The notes: a model not told the origin generated them from the letters alone. A stretch of 64,000 nt of DNA from Streptomyces xantholiticus (GCF_014651015.1 NZ_BMWB01000008.1:186001-250000); one strand, 5' to 3'; shown: positions 1-8,856, counted from the stretch's first letter. Program-made: numbers and translations.

Positions 1-417
1 CCGGTGCTGCTCGTAGACCTGCTCGATACGGTCCTCGAGCTCGTCGGCCAGCTTGTGGCCGCCGCGGGCGAAGAACTTGATGCCGTTGTCCGGCATGGCG
101 TTGTGGCTGGCGGACAGCATCACACCGAGGTCGGCGCCGAGCGCACCGGTGAGGTACGCCACCGCCGGGGTCGGCAGCACACCGACGCGCAGCACGTCGA
201 CGCCCGCGCTCGCGAGTCCCGCCACGACGGCGGCCTCCAGGAACTCTCCGGATGCGCGGGGGTCGCGGCCGACCACCGCGGTCGGGCGATGGCCCGCGAA
301 GGTGCCCGCCTCGGCGAGCACATGCGCCGCGGCGACCGACAGGCCGAGCGCGAGCTCCGCCGTCAGATCGGCGTTGGCGACGCCGCGTACCCCGTCCGTA
401 CCGAAGAGTCGTCCCAC
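1..417 (-). CDS. glmM: Phosphoglucosamine mutase, N-terminal part (partial)
   Basis: Converts glucosamine-6-phosphate to glucosamine-1-phosphate on the way to UDP-GlcNAc and peptidoglycan. The first 139 codons are visible and the rest lies beyond the left edge. The GTG start at 417 has GGAGG about 8 nt upstream, and the protein begins MGRLFGTDGVRG, typical of GlmM. The phosphoserine loop SASHNAMPDNG, at about residues 101-111, carries the catalytic serine of the alpha-phosphohexomutase family. It lies downstream of rplM-rpsI on the same strand, the usual Streptomyces order, with a terminator hairpin between. Confidence 0.95.
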   Translation of the reverse strand, partial: MGRLFGTDGVRGVANADLTAELALGLSVAAAHVLAEAGTFAGHRPTAVVGRDPRASGEFLEAAVVAGLASAGVDVLRVGVLPTPAVAYLTGALGADLGVMLSASHNAMPDNGIKFFARGGHKLADELEDRIEQVYEQHR

Positions 418-480
418 TGTTGTCCTCCGAGAATCCTGAATGCTCGAACCGTAGTACGCCCGAGGCGGTCGATAGACGAA

Positions 481-511
481 CGCCCCGGCAGCACGGAGTG
501 CCGCCGGGGCG
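481..511 (-). terminator. Terminator hairpin after rpsI
   Basis: A 14-bp GC-rich inverted repeat with one mismatch and a short loop lies between the rpsI stop and the glmM start. It probably ends the rplM-rpsI transcript. No U-tract is present, which is usual for Streptomyces terminators. Confidence 0.7.
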
Positions 512-551
512 AACGAGAAGCCGTACAGGTGTCTGCAGGCCAGCGTGCGAT

Positions 552-1064
552 TTAGCGCTTGCTGTACTGCGGGGCCTTACGGGCCTTCTTGAGACCGGCC
601 TTCTTGCGCTCGACCGCACGGTCGTCGCGGGAGAGGAAGCCGGCCTTCTTGAGCGCGCCGCGGTTGTTGTCCACGTCCGCCTCGTTCAGCGCACGGGCCA
701 CGCCGAGGCGCAGGGCGCCGGCCTGGCCGGAGACGCCGCCACCCGAGATACGGGCGATGACGTCGTAGCGGTTGTCGAGCTCGAGCACCTTGAAGGGCTC
801 GTTGACTTCCTGCTGGTGCACCTTGTTCGGGAAGTAGTCCTCGAGGGTGCGACCGTTGATCTTCCACTTGCCGGAGCCCGGGACGATCCGGACGCGGGCG
901 ATGGCGTTCTTGCGACGGCCCAGGCCGGCGGCCGGCTGCGGGTCGCCGAAGCGGGACGCCATGGACTCGGTGGTGTACTCGCCCTCGACCGGAACCTCGG
1001 TCTCGGTGGTGTACTGCTCGACGTCAACCTCTTCGAGCGGGGTCTCGGCGGTGGTCTCAGCCAC
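552..1064 (-). CDS. rpsI: 30S ribosomal protein S9
   Basis: A 170-aa S9 of the small subunit. The conserved core starts near residue 48 (LGRRKNAIARVRIVPG) and ends with the basic tail KAPQYSKR, which reaches the P-site tRNA in known ribosomes. About 45 acidic, Thr/Glu-rich residues precede the core, an actinobacterial extension. The start is GTG at 1064. It follows rplM after 41 nt and the two are almost certainly co-transcribed. Confidence 0.97.
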   Translation of the reverse strand: MAETTAETPLEEVDVEQYTTETEVPVEGEYTTESMASRFGDPQPAAGLGRRKNAIARVRIVPGSGKWKINGRTLEDYFPNKVHQQEVNEPFKVLELDNRYDVIARISGGGVSGQAGALRLGVARALNEADVDNNRGALKKAGFLSRDDRAVERKKAGLKKARKAPQYSKR

Positions 1065-1105
1065 GATTCTCCTCAGATTCTTTTCGTCTTAGGGGGTGGC
1101 CGGAC

Positions 1106-1549
1106 TTACTGCGCGACCTGGGTGATCTCGAACGGGACCGGCTGCTGGGCAGCGTGCGGGTGGTTCTCGCCCGCGTAGACCTTCAGCTTCGAGAGCATCT
1201 GACGGCCCAGGGTGTTCTTGGGGAGCATGCCCTTGACGGCCTTCTCGATGGCCTTCTCGGGGCTCTTCGCGAGCAGCTCGTCGTAACGGATGGAACGCAG
1301 ACCACCCGGGTAGCCGGAGTGGCGGTACGCCATCTTCTGGGTCCGCTTGTTGCCGGAAAGGTGCACCTTCTCGGCGTTGATGATGATGACGAAGTCACCA
1401 GCGTCAACGTGCGGCGCATAGATCGGCTTGTGCTTGCCCCTCAGAAGGGTAGCGGCGGTGGTCGCCAGACGGCCCAGGACGATGTCCTGCGCGTCGATGA
1501 TGTGCCACTGGCGCGTCACATCGCCGGGCTTGGGGCTGTACGTACGCAC
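1106..1549 (-). CDS. rplM: 50S ribosomal protein L13
   Basis: A 147-aa L13, an early-assembly protein of the large subunit. The start is GTG at 1549 (reads MRTYSPKPGDVTRQWHIIDA). The open frame continues further upstream, but the family N-terminus and length fix this start. It is the first gene of rplM-rpsI. The 291-bp upstream gap must hold the promoter: it has an AT-richer patch around 1700-1735, but I could not assign -35 and -10 boxes with confidence. Confidence 0.96.
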   Translation of the reverse strand: MRTYSPKPGDVTRQWHIIDAQDIVLGRLATTAATLLRGKHKPIYAPHVDAGDFVIIINAEKVHLSGNKRTQKMAYRHSGYPGGLRSIRYDELLAKSPEKAIEKAVKGMLPKNTLGRQMLSKLKVYAGENHPHAAQQPVPFEITQVAQ

Positions 1550-1840
1550 GGTCGTAGCCTTCGCTTCTTCAGTGAGTGTGGTCCTGACAAGGCCACCCGG
1601 ACGATCACGACAGCCCTGGCGGCACACGGGGACGCAACCCGTGCACCTGCCGCTGGTCATCGGCCCGGTGAACCGGCGTAAGGGCCCCTCACGTGAGATA
1701 GAGCAAGCCAATACGCATAACGAACCAGCAGAATACCCGTGAGGCCCCGCACGGGTCAAAACCGCGGGCGCGGGTGGGCCGAGGGGGCATGAGGGTCCGC
1801 AGGCCCAGAACGGGCAAAGACGGCAGTGCGGGCGGAGACG

Positions 1841-3427
1841 TCAGGGCGCTCCCAGCGCCTCGGCCAGGAACCGGGCCTCGTTCTCACCGAGTCGCATGGC
1901 GATGATCGCAGTACCGCCCTCCAGCTTGCTCGCGATCACGAAACTGGCCAGCAGCCTCTTGTCACCCTGGACGAACGCCAGCCGGGACTTCGGATCTTCC
2001 GGTGGCAGTTCCTGTCCCGCGATCTTCCCCGTCAGCTCGGCGAACGCCGCACGGTCGGAGTCCTTCAGGGCGACGCGGACGGACCAGCCCTCCATCCCCG
2101 GCTCCCGCTCCTCGAAGGCGGCGACCTCCTTGAACCGGTTGACCGTCATCCCGGGAGCCGTCGAGACGACGACACAGTTCTGACGGTCGTCCGAGGTGAA
2201 GGACCGTCCCGGGGGCGCGGGACTCTGCGGCGGCCACGCGCCGGGATCGGGTGAGCCGATCAGGCACACGCCCTCGAACTCGTCCTCCACCTCCAGGATG
2301 CGCACGGGCTCGTCCGGCACCCCCGCAGCGGCATTCTCCGCACCTGCGTCCCAGGGGCGTACCACCAGGACGACCGCGAGCGCGACGACGGCGACGGCCG
2401 CGCCGGTCGCCCACCACAGGCGTCTCCGCGGGGCGGCGGGCAGCGGAGACCTCAGTCGGGACGTCCTGCCCGGCGCAGGCACCGCCGTCGTCGCCGCGTC
2501 CGGATCGATACGCCGCCGGGCGGCCTCCACCGCCCGCACACGCCGCTCGCGGTACCGTTCGATCGTCTCGATCCACGCCCCGCTCAGCCAGTCCTCGCCG
2601 CCGCGGGCGTCCGGGCGCTCGCCCAGCCTGTCCGCGCAGTACGCGAGGATCTCCGCGGGGGCCGGCCGGTCCGCAGGGTCCAGCGCCAGACACGGCAGCA
2701 CCAGCCCTTCCAGCTCGGCCGGCAGTCCCGACACGTCCAGGTCGCCCGTCGCCGCGCGGACGAGCTGCTCCATGGCCGGACCTGCGCCGCCATCTCGGTA
2801 CGGAGCCCGGCCGACGGCGAGGCAGAACAGCGTTGCTCCCAGCGAGTACACGTCCGAGGCGGGGGTGGTCGCCTCGCCGCGGGCCTGCTCGGGAGAGGCG
2901 TAGGCGACCGTGCCGAGGGCGGTCTGGGTCCGGGTGACGTCATGGGCCTGCGAGATCCCGAAGTCGATCACCCGCGGGCCCTCCACCGGCAGGAGGACGT
3001 TCGACGGCTTCACGTCCCTGTGCACGAGGCCTGCCGCGTGGATGGAGACCAGCGCCTCCGCCATCCCGGCCGCCACCCAGTGGAGCGCGCTCGCGTCCAG
3101 CGTCCCGCAGCTCTCCACGAGGTCGCGCAGGGAGGGGGCGGGGACGTATTCGGTCGCCATCCAGGGCACGGCGGCCGCCGCATCCGCCGCCACGACGCTC
3201 GCGGTGAAGACGCCCTGGACGCGCTGGGCGAGCTCGACCTCGCGGGCGAAACGGCGGCGGTCGTCCTTGCTGTCGGTGATCAGTGTCTTCACCGCGACGG
3301 TGCGACCGCCGGGCGAACGGGCGAGGTAGATGCGGCCCATGCCTCCGCTGGCGAGCTCGTCCAGCACCGTGAACGTCCCGAACCTGTGGCCGGGACGGAC
3401 CGCATCCGCCACACCGTCGCTCTGCAT
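1841..3427 (-). CDS. Transmembrane serine/threonine protein kinase (PknB-type)
   Basis: A 528-aa Hanks-type kinase. Visible motifs: Gly-rich loop at about 25-30 (ASGGMG), catalytic Lys47 (AVK), HRDVKPSN with Asp138, DFG at 155-157 and ASPEQ at 177-181. One transmembrane helix lies at about 338-357, preceded by basic residues, so the kinase domain is cytoplasmic. An approximately 165-residue C-terminal domain lies outside the cell, with at least two cysteines (VCLIGSPD and NCVVVS). That sensor has no PASTA repeats and I do not recognise its ligand. The ATG at 3427 has a G-rich Shine-Dalgarno. It stands alone between rplM and the ABC-F gene, and its targets are unknown. Confidence 0.9.
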   Translation of the reverse strand: MQSDGVADAVRPGHRFGTFTVLDELASGGMGRIYLARSPGGRTVAVKTLITDSKDDRRRFAREVELAQRVQGVFTASVVAADAAAAVPWMATEYVPAPSLRDLVESCGTLDASALHWVAAGMAEALVSIHAAGLVHRDVKPSNVLLPVEGPRVIDFGISQAHDVTRTQTALGTVAYASPEQARGEATTPASDVYSLGATLFCLAVGRAPYRDGGAGPAMEQLVRAATGDLDVSGLPAELEGLVLPCLALDPADRPAPAEILAYCADRLGERPDARGGEDWLSGAWIETIERYRERRVRAVEAARRRIDPDAATTAVPAPGRTSRLRSPLPAAPRRRLWWATGAAVAVVALAVVLVVRPWDAGAENAAAGVPDEPVRILEVEDEFEGVCLIGSPDPGAWPPQSPAPPGRSFTSDDRQNCVVVSTAPGMTVNRFKEVAAFEEREPGMEGWSVRVALKDSDRAAFAELTGKIAGQELPPEDPKSRLAFVQGDKRLLASFVIASKLEGGTAIIAMRLGENEARFLAEALGAP

Positions 3428-3619
3428 GTCCGCCCCCCGGAGATCACGTTGCCGCTCAACCTACCCACTCCGACCGCGCGCTGCACCGGGCCCGGGGGAA
3501 GCCGCTCCACCCCGGCGGCGCGTCGCGAGGGGCCCGAGTCCCCGGGCCGGGACGCAGCCCCGCCCAAGGGGCAGCCGCCCCGCCGAGGGCCACTCAGGCT
3601 CCCACAGAGCTGGGCGGCC

Positions 3620-5272
3620 CTACCGTGCCCGCTCCACCCTGCGTTCGTCCCACACCGGCTCCGGCGTCTCGCGCACCACCCCGTCCGAGCCGAACACCAG
3701 GTACCGGTCGAAGGCGCGCGCGAACCACCGGTCGTGCGTGACCGCCAGCACCGTTCCCTCGTAGGACTCGAGCCCTTCCTGCAGCGCCTCCGCCGACTCC
3801 AGGTCCAGGTTGTCCGTCGGCTCGTCCAGGAGCAGCGCCGTCGTCCCGGCCAGCTCCAGCAGCAGGATCTGGAAACGCGCCTGCTGTCCGCCCGACAACT
3901 TCTCGAAGGGCTGGTCCCCCTGACGCTCCAGCTCGTACCGCCGCAGCACCGACATCGCCCCGCCCCGGTCCTTGGCGTGCTCCGTCCACAGGATGTCCAC
4001 CAGCGAGCGGCCCAGCAGCTCCGGGTGCGCATGGGTCTGCGCGAAGTGCCCGGGGACGACACGCGCCCCCAGCTTCCACTGCCCCGTGTGCGCGACGGCC
4101 TCTCCCGCGAGCAGCCGCAGGAAGTGGGACTTGCCCGAGCCGTTGGACCCCAGTACCGCGACCCGCTCCCCGTAGAAGACCTCCAGGGAGAACGGCTTCA
4201 TCAGCCCGGTGAGCTCCAGCCCGGTGCAGGTGAGCGCTCGCACACCCGTCCGCCCGCCGCGCAGCCGCATTCTGATGTCCTGCTCCCGCGGCGGCTCCGG
4301 CGGCGGGCCGGCCTCCTCGAACTTCTTGAAGCGCGTCTGCATCGCCCGGTACCGCGACGCCATGTCCGGGCTGTTCGCCGCCTGTTGCCTCAGCCGCAGG
4401 ACCAGCGCCTTCAGCCGGGCGTGCTCCTCGTCCCAGCGCCGCTTGAGCTCCTCGAAGCGCGCGAACCGTTCCCGCCGCGCCTCGTGGAACGTGGCGAAGC
4501 CCCCGCCGTGCACCCAGACGTCCGACCCGGCGGGCCCCGGCTCCACCGCCACGATCCGCTCCGCCGCCCGCGCCAGCAACTCCCGGTCGTGGGAGACGAA
4601 GAGCACCGTCTTACGGGTCTCCTTCAGCCGGTCCTCGAGCCACCGCTTGCCCGGCACGTCCAGGTAGTTGTCCGGCTCGTCGAGCAGCAGCACCTCGTCG
4701 GGGCCGCGCAGCAGCGCCTCCAGCACCAGCCGCTTCTGCTCGCCGCCGGACAGGGTCCGCACCTGCCGCCACTGCGCCTTCTCGTACGGCACCCCGAGCG
4801 CCGCCGTGGTGCACATGTCCCACAGCGTCTCCGCCTCGTATCCGCGCGCCTCCGCCCAGTCGCTCAGCGCCTGCGCGTACCGCATCTGCGCGGCCTCGTC
4901 GTCCACGGTCATGATCGCGTGCTCGGCGGCGTCGACAGCGGTGGCGGCCTCCCTGATCCTGGGCTGGGCGACGGACACCAGCAGGTCCCGGACGGTGCGT
5001 TCGTCACTTCCCCGTAGCCCTCCGGGCCCGGGAGGCGCCTCCATGGAGCCGACGAACTGCCGCATCACTCCGAGCCCGCCCGTGACGGTGACCGAACCGC
5101 CGTGCGGCTGGATCTCCCCGGCGATCAGCCGCAGCAGTGTGGTCTTGCCTGCGCCGTTGGCCCCCACCAGCGCCGCGACCGCGCCCTCGCCCACCCGGAA
5201 CGACGCGTCCGCGAGGAGCGGGCGCCCGTCCGGAAGGTAGTACTCGAGATGCGCGGCCTCTACATGTCCCAT
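3620..5272 (-). CDS. ABC-F family ATP-binding protein (Uup/EttA-like)
   Basis: A 550-aa soluble tandem ABC ATPase without membrane segments. First domain: Walker A GANGAGKTT at 37-45, signature LSGGE at 174-178, Walker B LLLDEP at 195-200. Then a charged, helical linker at about 262-330, the P-site tRNA interaction motif region of the family. Second domain: Walker A GSNGSGKS at 375-382, LSGGQQ and LLLDEPTDNLD. ABC-F proteins act on the ribosome, either rescuing it or protecting it from antibiotics; which applies here cannot be read from sequence. The start at 5272 gives the usual N-terminus, and an upstream in-frame extension to 5329 looks non-coding. It is divergent from the gene at 5328. 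Confidence 0.9.
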   Translation of the reverse strand: MGHVEAAHLEYYLPDGRPLLADASFRVGEGAVAALVGANGAGKTTLLRLIAGEIQPHGGSVTVTGGLGVMRQFVGSMEAPPGPGGLRGSDERTVRDLLVSVAQPRIREAATAVDAAEHAIMTVDDEAAQMRYAQALSDWAEARGYEAETLWDMCTTAALGVPYEKAQWRQVRTLSGGEQKRLVLEALLRGPDEVLLLDEPDNYLDVPGKRWLEDRLKETRKTVLFVSHDRELLARAAERIVAVEPGPAGSDVWVHGGGFATFHEARRERFARFEELKRRWDEEHARLKALVLRLRQQAANSPDMASRYRAMQTRFKKFEEAGPPPEPPREQDIRMRLRGGRTGVRALTCTGLELTGLMKPFSLEVFYGERVAVLGSNGSGKSHFLRLLAGEAVAHTGQWKLGARVVPGHFAQTHAHPELLGRSLVDILWTEHAKDRGGAMSVLRRYELERQGDQPFEKLSGGQQARFQILLLELAGTTALLLDEPTDNLDLESAEALQEGLESYEGTVLAVTHDRWFARAFDRYLVFGSDGVVRETPEPVWDERRVERAR

Positions 5273-5290
5273 GGGCCGATTCTGTCCGCA

Positions 5291-5320
5291 GCGACCGCCC
5301 CCGCCCAACAGGTTTAGGAT
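5291..5320 (+). promoter_or_regulatory. Promoter for a leaderless transcript (gene at 5328)
   Basis: TAGGAT at 5315-5320 fits the Streptomyces -10 consensus TAGRNT exactly. GCGACC at 5291-5296 is a partial -35, 18 bp upstream. Transcription would begin 7-8 nt after the -10, at the A of the ATG at 5328, giving an mRNA without a leader. Confidence 0.55.
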
Positions 5321-5327
5321 GCGCGGC

Positions 5328-6299
5328 ATGAGCTTTGGGCAGGGGGGACCTCAGTGGGGTTCCGGCGGACAGGACCAGAACCCGTACAACCAGGGCCAGT
5401 ACGGGCAGAACCAGTACGGCCGGTACGGCCAAGGGCCAGGCGGCCAGGACTCCGTCGACCCGTTCGGCAACCGTGCCGGCAGTGACGCCGGCACCCCCGA
5501 CTGGGCCGCTCTCGCCGAAGCCTCCGCCGCCCGTACCCGCCGCAAGCGCTGGCTCATGGTCGGCGGCGGCGCACTCGCGACCGCTCTCGTCGCCGGCGCC
5601 GTGGCGACCGCGATCGTCTCGTCCAACAAGGACAGCGACAACAACGCCTCGGACAAGAACAGCAGTCAGCTCCCCGCGCCGCCTGACCTGCCGCAGAACA
5701 CCACCGCCCCGGAGCCCTCCTTCTCCTCCGTGGCCCCGCTGCCGCCGCCGGACCCGAAGGACTTCATCTCCGACCGGAAGAAGGACACGCTGCCGCTGAG
5801 CGCCGAGACCCTGTTCCCCGGCAAGAAGCTGACGATGGGCGACCGCGTCTACGACAAGGGGGCACTGGCCCGGACCGGGAACTGCGCGTCCGCCGTCAAG
5901 GGCGCCCTGGCCGGCGCGCTCGAGAACAACGGCTGCGAGCAGGTCTTCCGCGCCACCTACAGCAGCGACGGCATCGCCGTCACGGTCGCAGTGGCCACCT
6001 TCGAGAACGCGGCCAAGGCCAGGAAGGCGCTGCAGCAGGCGTCGGGCAGCGTCGTACCGCTGCCGGGCGCGGGCGTGCCCACGTTCTGCAAGGGCGGGCC
6101 GGTCTGCCGTTCCACCTTCAACGCGTACGGCCGCTATGCCTACTTCACGACCACCGGCTACACCAAGGCCAAGTCCGTCACCGAGAAGGACGCCAAGGCC
6201 TTCCAGACGGGCGACGACCTCGGCGAGTTCACGTTCCGTCAGATCGTGCGCCGCGGTGAGGCGCAGGCCTCAGCCGCAGCCTCCGCACCCGCCCAGTAG
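5328..6299 (+). CDS. Membrane-anchored protein of unknown function, Gly/Gln/Tyr-rich N-terminus
   Basis: 323 aa, function not recognised. Residues 1-45 are a low-complexity Gly/Gln/Asn/Tyr segment with NPYNQGQYGQNQYG-type repeats. A basic RTRRKRW stop-transfer signal and one transmembrane helix follow at about 80-103. A Ser/Pro/Asn linker (about 105-150) then leads to an outside domain of about 170 residues with four cysteines (NCAS, GCEQ, FCKGGPVC). The predicted topology is N-in, C-out. The start at 5328 is favoured by the -10 hexamer 7 nt upstream; an ATG at 5319 is possible. The 3' end overlaps truA convergently by 30 bp. Confidence 0.75.
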   Translation: MSFGQGGPQWGSGGQDQNPYNQGQYGQNQYGRYGQGPGGQDSVDPFGNRAGSDAGTPDWAALAEASAARTRRKRWLMVGGGALATALVAGAVATAIVSSNKDSDNNASDKNSSQLPAPPDLPQNTTAPEPSFSSVAPLPPPDPKDFISDRKKDTLPLSAETLFPGKKLTMGDRVYDKGALARTGNCASAVKGALAGALENNGCEQVFRATYSSDGIAVTVAVATFENAAKARKALQQASGSVVPLPGAGVPTFCKGGPVCRSTFNAYGRYAYFTTTGYTKAKSVTEKDAKAFQTGDDLGEFTFRQIVRRGEAQASAAASAPAQ

Positions 6300-7145
6300 C
6301 GGGGCCGAGGGCAGAGAACGCCGGTTACGGGCCTCCTTGTTACGGGCGGCCAGCAACTCGTCGGCGGGGTAGCCGACCTCCTCCAGCGTCAGCCCGTGCG
6401 GCCGTACGACATGGACGGCCGAGTCCCGCACCCCCGCGGCCAGGACCTGCGCGGGCCACTGGACCGGCCGGTGCCCGTCGCCCACGAACAGCAGCGCGCC
6501 GACAAGCGAGCGCACCATGTTGTGGCAGAAGGCGTCGGCCTTCACGGTCGCGGTGACGACTCCGGACGCGTCCCGCTGCCAGGACAGCTGCTGCAGGGTG
6601 CGGATGGTCGTCGCGCCGTCGCGCTTCTTGCAGTACGCCGCGAAGTCGTGCTCCCCGACCAGCCCGGCAGAGGCCTCGTTCATCGCCGCCACGTCCAACG
6701 GCCAGTCGTGCCAGAGCACATGACCGCGCAGCAGCGGGTCGACACCGCCGGGATCGTCCGTGACCCGGTACGCGTAACGCCGCCAGATCGCGGAGAAGCG
6801 CGCGTTGAACCCTGCGGGGGCCTCGGCCACCTGCCAGATCCGCACATCGCGCGAGAGGCGTCCGGCGAGCCGCTTCAGCAGCTTGTCACGGTGCTCGGCC
6901 CAGATCTCCTCGGGGAGGTCCACGTGCGCGACCTGACCCCGCGCGTGCACACCGGCGTCCGTGCGTCCGGCGACGGTCAGCTCGTACGTCGTCCGCGAAC
7001 GCGTCACCGTGCGCAGCGCGTCCTCGATCTCGCCCTGGACGGTACGCCGGCCGCCGGCCTGCTTGGCCCAGCCGGAGAAGTCCTTGCCGTCGTACGAAAG
7101 ATCCAGCCGTACCCGGACGTGCCCGGGCTCCACCTCGTCGCTCAC
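6270..7145 (-). CDS. truA: tRNA pseudouridine(38-40) synthase
   Basis: A 291-aa TruA, which isomerises uridines 38-40 in the tRNA anticodon arm. Catalytic Asp63 sits in GRTDAGVHA, and the RYAYRV and FCHNMVRS motifs of the family are present. GTG start at 7145 after GGAGGG. It lies downstream of rplQ, as in many actinobacteria, but a strong hairpin separates them. The C-terminus (about the last 15 residues, Ser/Gly/Cys-rich) runs into the convergent gene. Confidence 0.95.
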   Translation of the reverse strand: MSDEVEPGHVRVRLDLSYDGKDFSGWAKQAGGRRTVQGEIEDALRTVTRSRTTYELTVAGRTDAGVHARGQVAHVDLPEEIWAEHRDKLLKRLAGRLSRDVRIWQVAEAPAGFNARFSAIWRRYAYRVTDDPGGVDPLLRGHVLWHDWPLDVAAMNEASAGLVGEHDFAAYCKKRDGATTIRTLQQLSWQRDASGVVTATVKADAFCHNMVRSLVGALLFVGDGHRPVQWPAQVLAAGVRDSAVHVVRPHGLTLEEVGYPADELLAARNKEARNRRSLPSAPLLGGCGGCG

Positions 7146-7172
7146 GCGACCCTCCTCTCAACTCACGCGGAA

Positions 7173-7203
7173 CGGGCCCGCCCCCGAATGGGGAACGGGC
7201 CCG
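7173..7203 (-). terminator. Terminator hairpin after rplQ
   Basis: Two copies of the palindrome CGGGCCCG flank CCCC-GAAT-GGGG, so a long GC stem with a GAAT loop can form. It is placed just after the rplQ stop, at the end of the alpha operon. Confidence 0.7.
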
Positions 7204-7225
7204 CTCGACGAACCTGGGATCAGGC

Positions 7226-7726
7226 TCAGGCGTCCTTCGACTCCTCGGCGGACTCCGCCGGAGCCTCCTCGGACTTGGCCTCGACGGCCTCGTCCTTCTT
7301 GAGGGCGTCTTCCTTGACCGCACGCTTGGTGGCGGCCTCGGCCTCGGCGACGGTCGCCTTCTTCGCGATCTCACCCTCGACCAGCTCGATCACAGCCATC
7401 GGGGCGTTGTCGCCACGACGGTTGCCGATCTTGGTGATGCGGGTGTAGCCGCCCGGACGCTCGGCGTAGCGCGGAGCGATCTCGGTGAAGAGCGTGTGCA
7501 CGATGCCCTTGTCCGTGATGGTCTGCAGCACCAGGCGACGGTTGTGGATGTCGCCCTTCTTCGCCTTGGTGATCAGGCGCTCGGCGACCGGACGCAGGCG
7601 GCGGGCCTTGGCCTCGGTCGTGGTGATGCGGCCGTGCTCGAACAGCGACTTCGCCAGGTTCGCGAGAAGCAGCTTCTCGTGAGCGGCGCTACCGCCGAAA
7701 CGGGCTCCCTTGGTGGGACGCGGCAT
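7226..7726 (-). CDS. rplQ: 50S ribosomal protein L17
   Basis: A 166-aa L17. The core MPRPTKGARFGGSAAHEK is standard, and the start at 7726 has AAGGAG upstream (an in-frame TTG-type extension to 7750 is not needed). The last ~45 residues are a Lys/Glu/Ala-rich tail ending EESKDA, typical of actinobacterial L17. It is the last gene of the alpha operon, after rpoA. Confidence 0.97.
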   Translation of the reverse strand: MPRPTKGARFGGSAAHEKLLLANLAKSLFEHGRITTTEAKARRLRPVAERLITKAKKGDIHNRRLVLQTITDKGIVHTLFTEIAPRYAERPGGYTRITKIGNRRGDNAPMAVIELVEGEIAKKATVAEAEAATKRAVKEDALKKDEAVEAKSEEAPAESAEESKDA

Positions 7727-7803
7727 GGGGTTTCTCCTTGTGATCTGCACCGGCCGTATCAGGTACCGGTGTCAGTTCCCTCCTGGCGGTCGCCGGAGGG
7801 TGT

Positions 7804-7825
7804 GCGGGGAGCCTGGGCTCCCCGC
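7804..7825 (-). other. Intercistronic hairpin between rpoA and rplQ
   Basis: A perfect 10-bp GC palindrome with a 2-nt centre (GCGGGGAGCC and its complement) lies just after the rpoA stop. It may stabilise the 3' end of the upstream message or reduce read-through into rplQ. Confidence 0.55.
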
Positions 7826-7833
7826 AAGCCTTC

Positions 7834-8856
7834 TCAGTACTGCTCGGTCTCGACGAACCCGGCGTCCGCGTCGTCGTCCGCGCCGAAGGCGTCGGCGGCG
7901 GCGGTCGGGTCGAATCCGGGCGGGCTGTCCTTGAGGGCCAGGCCCATGCCGGCCAGCTTCGCCTTGACCTCGTCGATCGACTTCGCACCGAAGTTGCGGA
8001 TGTCGAGCAGGTCGGCCTCGGAGCGCGCCACGAGCTCACCCACGGAGTGGATGCCCTCACGCTTGAGGCAGTTGTACGAACGAACGGTGAGCTCGAGCTC
8101 CTCGATCGGCAGCGCCAGGTCGGCGGCGAGGGCGGCGTCCGTCGGGGACGGGCCCATGTCGATGCCCTCGGCGTCGATGTTGAGCTCGCGGGCCAGACCG
8201 AACAGCTCGACCAGGGTCTTACCTGCGGACGCCATGGCGTCGCGCGGGCGCATGGCCTGCTTGGTCTCGACGTCGACGATCAGCTTGTCGAAGTCGGTGC
8301 GCTGCTCGACTCGGGTCGCCTCGACCTTGTAGGTGACCTTGAGGACCGGGGAGTAGATGGAGTCGACCGGAATACGGCCGATCTCCTGGCCCACCTGCTT
8401 GTTCTGCACGGCGGAGACGTAGCCGCGACCGCGCTCGACGGTCAGCTCCATCTCCAGCTTGCCCTTGCCGTTCAGCGTGGCGAGCACCAGGTCGGGGTTG
8501 TGCACCTCGACACCGGCCGGCGGGGCGATGTCAGCAGCGGTGACCAGGCCGGGACCCTGCTTGCGCAGGTACATCACGACCGGCTCGTCGTGCTCCGAGG
8601 AGACGACCAGCTGCTTGATGTTGAGGATGAGGTCGGTGACGTCCTCCTTGACGCCCGGCACGGTGGTGAACTCGTGCAGGACACCGTCGATGCGGATGGA
8701 CGTGACGGCCGCACCCGGGATCGAGGAGAGGAGCGTACGACGAAGCGAGTTGCCGAGCGTGTAGCCGAAGCCCGGCTCCAGGGGCTCGATGACGAACCGC
8801 GAGCGGTACTCGTCGACAACCTCTTCGGTCAGCGAGGGGCGCTGAGCGATCAGCAT
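7834..8856 (-). CDS. rpoA: RNA polymerase alpha subunit
   Basis: A 340-aa alpha subunit. The N-terminal domain (about 1-230) dimerises and nucleates assembly of beta and beta'; EPGFGYTLGNSLRRTLLSS is the hallmark motif. The C-terminal domain (about 255-315, with LTVRSYNCLKREGI and DIRNFGAKSIDEV) contacts UP elements and activators. An acidic tail ends the protein. ATG start at 8856. It lies between rpsK and rplQ in the alpha operon. Confidence 0.98.
   Translation of the reverse strand: MLIAQRPSLTEEVVDEYRSRFVIEPLEPGFGYTLGNSLRRTLLSSIPGAAVTSIRIDGVLHEFTTVPGVKEDVTDLILNIKQLVVSSEHDEPVVMYLRKQGPGLVTAADIAPPAGVEVHNPDLVLATLNGKGKLEMELTVERGRGYVSAVQNKQVGQEIGRIPVDSIYSPVLKVTYKVEATRVEQRTDFDKLIVDVETKQAMRPRDAMASAGKTLVELFGLARELNIDAEGIDMGPSPTDAALAADLALPIEELELTVRSYNCLKREGIHSVGELVARSEADLLDIRNFGAKSIDEVKAKLAGMGLALKDSPPGFDPTAAADAFGADDDADAGFVETEQY

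Noticed and set aside
2942..5017. A long plus-strand frame over the kinase and ABC-F genes
   Set aside because: It is the Arg/Leu/His-rich shadow of the minus-strand genes, whose motifs are complete.
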